Source of the DNA: Dyadobacter sp. 50-39
GTDB taxonomy: Bacteria; Bacteroidota; Bacteroidia; Cytophagales; Spirosomataceae
Assembly (NCBI GenBank): GCA_001898145.1
Contig: MKSR01000040.1
Coordinates: 434,001-498,000, forward strand
Direction: 5' to 3'
Length of the DNA stretch: 64,000 nt
The notes under the pieces are model-generated. The model saw nothing but the letters and a program-made list of their open reading frames with translations, did no database searches and had not been told where the DNA came from. This document shows positions 59,512-64,000 of the stretch, piece after piece (the stretch's first letter is position 1; the number at the start of each line of letters is the position of its first letter). A program made the translations under genes and the position numbers.

Positions 59512-59924
59512 GATGGTTGGTTTGACGTTGCCGAAAAAATCCACTGTACCGCGTAACGATCGGTAAGTGTGGCCCATTGCCCTTCGAGCACGCCGGGCGA
59601 AAGCGGGGCGGTAATTTCGCCTTTTTGTGCCAGCTTTCTAAATACCGATTGCAGTTGCTCAGGCGCGGCAATGCTGATCCACAGCGAAATGCTATTACCG
59701 GATGCCACCCCTTCCTCACTGCCCAGGTCGGATGCAAATAGCCGGACGTGCTCCGAAACCAGGCTTGCGTGCAAAACCAGCTGCCGGATCTCACGGGGGA
59801 ACTGCCCGCCGCCGGGCGTATCGCCGAGCAAAGTGAATTGCAGCTCGCCCCCGAAGCACGACTGGTAGAAGCGCATAGCTTCTTTGCAGTTGCCGTTGAA
59901 GGTGAGAAAGGGGTAAATGGCCAT
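59508..59924 (-). CDS. VOC-family (glyoxalase/PhnB-like) protein
   Basis: The 138-residue protein has the VOC fold of the PhnB-like type: AIYPFLTFNGNCKEAMRFYQ, then CFGGELQFTLLGDTPGGGQF, and the late part LSPGVLEGQWATLTDRYAVQ followed by WIFSATS. The dimer acts in the cytoplasm. Members include glyoxalases, fosfomycin-resistance proteins and drug-binding proteins; metal ligands are not clear. It overlaps the start of the UvrA-like gene by 4 bp and lies 7 bp behind the other VOC gene. Confidence 0.85.
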   Translation of the reverse strand: MAIYPFLTFNGNCKEAMRFYQSCFGGELQFTLLGDTPGGGQFPREIRQLVLHASLVSEHVRLFASDLGSEEGVASGNSISLWISIAAPEQLQSVFRKLAQKGEITAPLSPGVLEGQWATLTDRYAVQWIFSATSNQPS

Positions 59925-59931
59925 GTGGGGA

Positions 59932-60423
59932 TTATCGGTTGTAGGCTTCTTCCAGTTCGGCGATGATCAGCTTGCGCATGCCCATTACCGCCTGGAACAT
60001 CTGTCCCGCGCGTTTAGGGTCACCATGAGCCAGCTTTTCGTTGAGCATGGCCGGTACGATCTGCCACGACAGGCCGAATTTGTCTTTAAGCCAGCCGCAC
60101 TGGCTTTCTTCGCCGCCATCGGCCGTCAGCGAATTCCAGTAATGGTCTACTTCCGCCTGGTCCTTGCAGGTAACGAAAAAAGAAACGGCTTCCGTGAATT
60201 TGAACATAGGCCCTGCATCGAACAGGTGCATGGTCAGTCCGTTGAGCTCTATGACGCCCATCATCACCTGGTCGGCGGGCATGTGGCTGCCTTCCCCCCA
60301 TTTTTTCAGTGTTTTAATCTGCGAGTTGGGGAAAACGCGGGCATACAGGTTCATGGCTTCCTCTGCCTGGCCATTGTACCAGAGAAACGGGGTAATGCCT
60401 TGTTGGGTTGACAATTCGCTCAT
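59932..60423 (-). CDS. VOC-family (glyoxalase/PhnB-like) protein
   Basis: The 163-residue protein has the PhnB-like VOC pattern: ITPFLWYNGQAEEAMNLYAR with VFPNSQIKTLKKWGEG, then LNGLTMHLFDAGPMFKFTEA and CGWLKDKFGLSWQIVPAMLN. The C-terminal helix (QAVMGMRKLIIAELEEAYNR) is typical of the longer family members often annotated as 3-demethylubiquinone-methyltransferase-like. Its function is uncertain. It is first in an operon with the second VOC gene and the short UvrA-like gene, divergent from the GlxA-type regulator. Confidence 0.88.
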   Translation of the reverse strand: MSELSTQQGITPFLWYNGQAEEAMNLYARVFPNSQIKTLKKWGEGSHMPADQVMMGVIELNGLTMHLFDAGPMFKFTEAVSFFVTCKDQAEVDHYWNSLTADGGEESQCGWLKDKFGLSWQIVPAMLNEKLAHGDPKRAGQMFQAVMGMRKLIIAELEEAYNR

Positions 60424-60602
60424 TGCTTGGATGGTTGAAGGTGAATGGTTTGGATCAAAATGGTTTTAGTTTGCCGGTGATCGACATTACAAATATGGCG
60501 GGTTCCGTAAAAATAAAAGGGGTGTAAATACGCCTATCCCGAGGGGTAAAAATGCCAACTGATTATTTTTCTATATTTACGTCTTCTAAATCCAAAATCG
60601 TC

Positions 60603-61574
60603 ATGAAACATATTTCGGTATATGTCCCCCAATGTTCCTACATCGAAGCAGTTTCCCCCGCTTACCGGCTTTTCAACACGGCCAATGATTTTCTGAGGGC
60701 TTCCGGAAAAGAACCTCAGTTCCATGTCGAATTTGTAGGGCTGAGTCACGATATCAAGGCCCAGGACGGAGAATACACGATCCGGATCAACAAGCTGCTG
60801 AGCGAAGTCGATCACACCGACCTGGTGGTGATCCCCGCATTATGCGGTAACCTGCGCGACTCTGTGGAACTGGACCGTCCGGCGATCCCGTGGATGCTGG
60901 CAATGCGCGAGAACGGTTCCGAAATCGCGTCGCTATGCCTCGGCGCATTCCTGCTCGGTGCCACCGGGCTGCTCGATGGAAAGAAATGCTCCACCCACTG
61001 GGCTTATTATGAGGAATTTAAAGAAACATATCCGCAGATCGAAGTTGTGGACGGCACCATTATTACCGACGAGGGCAAAGTGTATTCCAGCGGCGGTGCC
61101 AATTCGATCTGGAACCTTTTGATTTACATTCTGGAAAAATACACCAGCCGGGACATTGCTATCCTGGCAGCCAAATACTTCGCCATCGATATCGACCGTG
61201 ACAACCAGCTGGCTTTCACGATTTTTAAAGGCCAGAAAAACCACAACGACGACGGTATCCTGGCCGCCCAGCGTTACATTGAACAGAATTACACGGAAAA
61301 ACTGACGATTGTGGAGCTTGCCGACATTGCCAGCGTCAGCAGGAGAAGTTTCGAGCGGCGTTTCAAGAACGCAACCAACAACACGATCAACGAGTACGTG
61401 CGCCGCGTGCGCGTGGAGGCGGCCAAACGGAGCTTTGAAGTATCGAGAAAGAACGTGACCGAGGTCATGTACGACGTGGGGTACACCGATACGAAGGCAT
61501 TCAGGGATGTGTTCAAAAAGGTTACCGGACTGACGCCCATCGAATACCGGAACAAGTATAGCAAAGACAACTAG
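60603..61574 (+). CDS. GlxA-type transcriptional regulator (DJ-1/PfpI + AraC helix-turn-helix)
   Basis: Starting at the ATG at 60603 (MKHISVYVPQCSYIEAVSPA) gives 323 residues; the upstream frame from 60552 has no family sequence. The N-terminal DJ-1/PfpI-like domain (1-185) has the elbow SLCLGAFLLGATGLLDGKKC and the stretch YSSGGANSIWNLLIYILEKY. The AraC helix-turn-helix (about 215-318) has TIVELADIASVSRRSFERRF, VTEVMYDVGYTDTKAFRDVF and the end TGLTPIEYRNKYS. Such regulators sense small metabolites via the DJ-1-like fold. It is divergent from the VOC/UvrA-like operon and could control it. Confidence 0.93.
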   Translation: MKHISVYVPQCSYIEAVSPAYRLFNTANDFLRASGKEPQFHVEFVGLSHDIKAQDGEYTIRINKLLSEVDHTDLVVIPALCGNLRDSVELDRPAIPWMLAMRENGSEIASLCLGAFLLGATGLLDGKKCSTHWAYYEEFKETYPQIEVVDGTIITDEGKVYSSGGANSIWNLLIYILEKYTSRDIAILAAKYFAIDIDRDNQLAFTIFKGQKNHNDDGILAAQRYIEQNYTEKLTIVELADIASVSRRSFERRFKNATNNTINEYVRRVRVEAAKRSFEVSRKNVTEVMYDVGYTDTKAFRDVFKKVTGLTPIEYRNKYSKDN

Positions 61575-61733
61575 AAGCGGCATCCGTGGCCACTTTTCTT
61601 ATTGAATGGTATTGCGCTAAGCAATTGTTTTTCAAAGGGAAACACTGATTTACCGGTAGCTCATTTTATTTGCGCCTGCCTTCCCAAATGCGCAATTTTG
61701 CACCACATTTTAAAAATCGAACCAATTTATTGT

Positions 61734-62231
61734 ATGTCAAAATCCATTTTGATCGTCGTGCTCGCATGCATGATCGGTTCCGCGCACGCGCATTCCATCC
61801 TGACAGCTATGACTACTAAAATCTCCTACACCGAAACCGTAGACTGCGGCAGCGTGTCGCTGACCGACATTTTCAGACGTGCCCGTCTATGGGTAAGCCA
61901 GTCGGCACCCGACAACAAGACGCTCGTTGCCGACAAGGAAACCGGCGACCTTGCAACACAGGGGAACATTACCATCGCCATTCCAAGGTCCGAAAACAGT
62001 GCCGGCGGCGTCTACAAATTCAGCTACGTGCTATCCGTAGAATGTGCCAACCGCAAATACCGCGCATCGTTGGCAAACGTGGAATACCAGGACGGAAACG
62101 GACGCACAGTGCCCCTGGAAGCATTTGGCCAGAAGGCTGAGAACAAAGCCGCAGCGGCAGAGCTCGATACCAGACTCAAAGCAATGCTCGCCGATTTGCA
62201 GACCAATGTGAAGGATTACAAGCCCTTCTGA
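61734..62231 (+). CDS. DUF4468-like secreted protein
   Basis: Starting at the ATG at 61734 (MSKSILIVVLACMIGSAHAH) gives 165 residues with a signal peptide. The mature part has the DUF4468 TBP-like pattern: VDCGSVSLTDIFRRARLWVS, LVADKETGDLATQGNITIAI and KFSYVLSVECANRKYRASLA. It is likely periplasmic; DUF4468 proteins have no established role. It is first in a run of four small genes on the same strand (gaps 2, 11 and 12 bp) up to 63456, and is likely their lead gene. Confidence 0.75.
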   Translation: MSKSILIVVLACMIGSAHAHSILTAMTTKISYTETVDCGSVSLTDIFRRARLWVSQSAPDNKTLVADKETGDLATQGNITIAIPRSENSAGGVYKFSYVLSVECANRKYRASLANVEYQDGNGRTVPLEAFGQKAENKAAAAELDTRLKAMLADLQTNVKDYKPF

Positions 62232-62233
62232 CC

Positions 62234-62638
62234 ATGACTACCAATCGCATTACTACGTTCCTCCTCGGTCCTGAAATTTCCTGGCTTTTGATGTACGGAC
62301 TTGCACTGCTGCTGGTGATGCCCAACCAGCCTCCTACCGAGGCCGGCAACCTCCGGCTTGAAAGCCTCGCCTGGTATGTGCTCTTCGCAGCCATCCTGCT
62401 GTCGTTCGTGCCGATGTACTGGTCGCAAAGCGGGCTTGGCTGGTGGATGCTGCGTATAGGCATCGCCGGTCTGATCGGCATTACCTCGGTGGCCACCGCT
62501 TTTTGCAGCGCCATCGACTACCACGATTCCCGAAACTCCGGCGTAGGCACATTATGGATGATGCTGGTGATTTTCGGAACATTCTTTCTGTTCCTCGGAA
62601 TGATCTGCGCAGGCCTCTACATCCAATTCAGATCCTAA
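62234..62638 (+). CDS. Small membrane protein, unknown function
   Basis: The 134-residue protein has four predicted membrane helices: about 12-27 (EISWLLMYGLALLLVMP), 43-62 (LESLAWYVLFAAILLSFVPM), 70-95 (GLGWWMLRIGIAGLIGITSV) and 105-130 (VGTLWMMLVIFGTFFLFLGM). I do not recognise the family. It starts 2 bp after the DUF4468-like gene, so translation is probably coupled. It may form a membrane complex with the neighbouring proteins; there is no direct evidence. Confidence 0.65.
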   Translation: MTTNRITTFLLGPEISWLLMYGLALLLVMPNQPPTEAGNLRLESLAWYVLFAAILLSFVPMYWSQSGLGWWMLRIGIAGLIGITSVATAFCSAIDYHDSRNSGVGTLWMMLVIFGTFFLFLGMICAGLYIQFRS

Positions 62639-62649
62639 AATTTACACGC

Positions 62650-63000
62650 ATGGTTGACGAAGTCCCTTCTCCCCAAAATACCTATACCGTCCGTTTCGGC
62701 GCCTACGAAGTGCGTATGAGCCACTGGATCAACGAGCCTGCCATTATTCGAGTTGCAAATAATCAGATGGTATTCGATATGCCGTCCACATGGAGCTGCG
62801 ACGAGGCCAAATGGCTCGACGACCACACCGTAGAACTTAAAACACGGTTATATCCCGGCCGCGAATATTGTGATCTTGTGCTCGATCTGAAAGCCGGTAC
62901 CGGCAAGGCCGTCAGGGGCAGCTACCCGTTCGCTAACTCGATGAACAGGCCCCCACGGGAATTTGAAGGCAGTTTGCAGGAGATTTACCGGTGGATTTAA
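62650..63000 (+). CDS. Small soluble protein, unknown function
   Basis: The start at 62650 (MVDEVPSPQNTYTVRFGAYE) gives 116 residues; a longer frame from 62443 would overlap the membrane gene and shows no family sequence. The protein is beta-rich and acidic, with the Trp-rich stretches RMSHWINEPAIIRV and MPSTWSCDEAKWLDDHTVEL. No signal peptide or domain is recognised. It is 11 bp behind the small membrane gene and 12 bp before the DUF3592-like gene and belongs to the same operon. Confidence 0.6.
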   Translation: MVDEVPSPQNTYTVRFGAYEVRMSHWINEPAIIRVANNQMVFDMPSTWSCDEAKWLDDHTVELKTRLYPGREYCDLVLDLKAGTGKAVRGSYPFANSMNRPPREFEGSLQEIYRWI

Positions 63001-63012
63001 CATCCCAAACCC

Positions 63013-63456
63013 ATGGAAACCAGTAAAGGAGTACCTGCATTTGAACTGTTCATGCTCTTGTTCTTTACAGTCGGGGCAGTTCTCGAAATTATCTCTTTCT
63101 CGATTTACCGCAATAGCCGTAACCTCATCGAAAACGGGATCGAAACCAAGGGCATTGTCATCGACCTGCACCGCCTGAAACCCCGCGAATATCCGCTGGC
63201 GCCGTCGATACGCTACATCAAAAAGGACGGAACAGCGCACGTTTTTCACAGCTCGGAAGCGCGCAACCCGCCGGAATACCAGATCGGTGAAGAAGTAACA
63301 CTGTACTATGATCCCAAAGACCCCGATAATGTGCATTTGAAAGGCAATTACCTGTTCGTTTATGTTTTTGCGGGAATGGGTGCCGTCTTCTGGCTATTTT
63401 CGATCTGGTACGTCGGTTCCGCGGTAAGAGCGGTGTTTCAGTGGATTTTCGGCTGA
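63013..63456 (+). CDS. DUF3592-like membrane protein
   Basis: The 147-residue protein has an N-terminal helix (LFMLLFFTVGAVLEIISFSI), a soluble DUF3592-like segment and a C-terminal helix (YVFAGMGAVFWLFSIWYVGS). The soluble segment has GIETKGIVIDLHRL, YIKKDGTAHVFHSSEARNPP and GEEVTLYYDPKDPDNVHL. DUF3592 occurs in small membrane proteins of unknown role. It ends the run of four genes begun at 61734 and is followed by a strong bidirectional terminator. Confidence 0.85.
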   Translation: METSKGVPAFELFMLLFFTVGAVLEIISFSIYRNSRNLIENGIETKGIVIDLHRLKPREYPLAPSIRYIKKDGTAHVFHSSEARNPPEYQIGEEVTLYYDPKDPDNVHLKGNYLFVYVFAGMGAVFWLFSIWYVGSAVRAVFQWIFG

Positions 63457-63460
63457 TAAT

Positions 63461-63498
63461 AAAAAAACCGGACGTCTTTGCGGACGTCCGGTTTTTTT
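63461..63498. terminator. Bidirectional intrinsic terminator
   Basis: CCGGACGTC (63468-63476) pairs with GACGTCCGG (63483-63491) around a 6-nt loop. Seven A precede it (63461-63467) and seven T follow it (63492-63498), so it can end transcription from both the DUF3592-like gene and the convergent DUF1501 gene. Confidence 0.9.
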
Positions 63499-63515
63499 AT
63501 TGGTTGTTCAAACTA

Positions 63516-64000
63516 TCAGGCTAAAAGCGGCTTTACTACCTTCCCGTGCACATCCGTTAACCGGTACCGGCGTCCCTGGTGTTTGAAAATAAGCTGCTCG
63601 TGATCAATTCCCATCAAATGCATGACAGTAGCCTGAAAATCATGCACATGCACGGGATCTTTAACAATGTTATAACCGAAATCGTCGGTTTGCCCGTATA
63701 CAAATCCCTTTTTCACGCCCGCGCCCGCCATCCAGATGGAGAAGCTGCGCGGATGGTGGTCTCGGCCGTAGTTGTCGCGGGTAAGCTTGCCTTGTGAGTA
63801 GGCCCCCCGGCCAAATTCGCCGCCCCAGACGACGAGCGTTTCATCCAGCAAGCCGCGCTGTTTCAAATCGTTGATCAATGCAGCCGAAGCCTGGTCGACG
63901 CTCTTGGCCATAATCTTAATATCATTGGGCAGGTTGCCGTGCTGGTCCCAGCCCTGGTGATACAGCTGCACGAATTTCACATCTTTCTCGATCAGTTTAC
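63516..64000 (-). CDS. DUF1501-family protein, C-terminal part (N-terminus cut by window edge)
   Basis: The visible part continues past the right edge; about 160 residues are seen. It has the DUF1501 C-terminal motifs: [56 protein letters not shown] and a late [14 protein letters not shown]. These resemble the alkaline-phosphatase/sulfatase-like superfamily with metal-binding His/Asp residues. DUF1501 genes normally pair with DUF1553/PSD1-type genes for secreted or surface proteins; the partner would lie outside the window. It ends just after the bidirectional terminator. Confidence 0.9.
   Translation of the reverse strand, partial: KLIEKDVKFVQLYHQGWDQHGNLPNDIKIMAKSVDQASAALINDLKQRGLLDETLVVWGGEFGRGAYSQGKLTRDNYGRDHHPRSFSIWMAGAGVKKGFVYGQTDDFGYNIVKDPVHVHDFQATVMHLMGIDHEQLIFKHQGRRYRLTDVHGKVVKPLLA

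Noticed and set aside
61602-61733. Upstream extension of the DUF4468-like gene from 61602
   Set aside because: It would place 44 unrelated residues before a good signal peptide at 61734.
1-64000. Insertion sequence, prophage or CRISPR-Cas
   Set aside because: I saw no transposase or integrase gene, no terminal inverted repeats bounding a gene, no phage structural genes and no cas genes. Small partial remnants could still be missed by eye.

Overview
The window looks like chromosomal DNA of a Bacteroidota bacterium of the order Cytophagales. The family mix and gene style resemble Dyadobacter, Spirosoma and relatives, but I cannot fix the genus without a search. The clues are: an outer-membrane receptor with a carboxypeptidase-like domain and OMP_b-brl_3 barrel, a GH97 enzyme, LytS-type kinases paired with LytTR regulators, ECF sigma factors with single-helix membrane partners, few Shine-Dalgarno sites, and several TAnnTTTG-like -7 elements. 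GC is around 50-55 percent by eye. Three stretches are more AT-rich: about 40.8-41.6 kb, 49.2-50.8 kb and 55.6-57.2 kb. I found no rRNA, tRNA, CRISPR array, phage or complete insertion sequence.

Layout. 0-3 kb: a truncated LacI regulator, a GtrA-like membrane protein, a decayed TraB/GumN gene, a bestrophin-like channel and the tail of a decayed FtsX/MacB permease. 3.3-10.7 kb: four LuxR-type response regulators and one histidine kinase around an outer-membrane receptor and a LolA-like protein. 10.7-13.1 kb: a BlaI/BlaR1-type pair with two palindromic operators; the blaR1-like gene carries an apparent frameshift. 13.1-16.3 kb: an Old Yellow Enzyme, a Crp-like regulator, a four-unit 14-bp tandem repeat, an SDR enzyme and a divergent HxlR regulator. 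16.4-25 kb: a GT39-type glycosyltransferase, an ECF sigma factor overlapping an anti-sigma/barrel-like protein, two lipoproteins, MscS, an AI-2E/PerM-family protein and a YegP protein. 25-30 kb: a LytTR regulator, a dihaem cytochrome c and a kinase-kinase-LytTR operon. 30-40 kb: an FAD oxidoreductase, PBP1A, AraC regulators, an SDR enzyme, a large GAF-like protein and a minimal Fur-like protein.

40-49 kb: a small AbrB/AT-hook-like protein, an AT-rich non-coding stretch, a GH97 glycosidase, a Nudix hydrolase, a second kinase-kinase-LytTR operon, a lipoprotein and a metallophosphoesterase. 49-55.6 kb: a membrane-anchored PHP protein, a second GT39-type enzyme, a sigma/anti-sigma/DUF4097 operon and an esterase-like hydrolase. 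55.6-57.2 kb: two adjacent toxin-antitoxin modules (HigBA-like, then PIN toxin). 57.2-64 kb: an operon of two VOC proteins and a short UvrA-like ATPase, a GlxA-type regulator, four small uncharacterised genes and a truncated DUF1501 gene.

The region is dominated by signal transduction. The most notable patterns are the duplicated kinase-kinase-regulator operon, in which the first kinase of each copy has lost the usual glycine motif of its ATP lid, and the candidate anti-sigma protein with a barrel-like C-terminus. I did not find a clearly new multigene defence or biosynthetic system.
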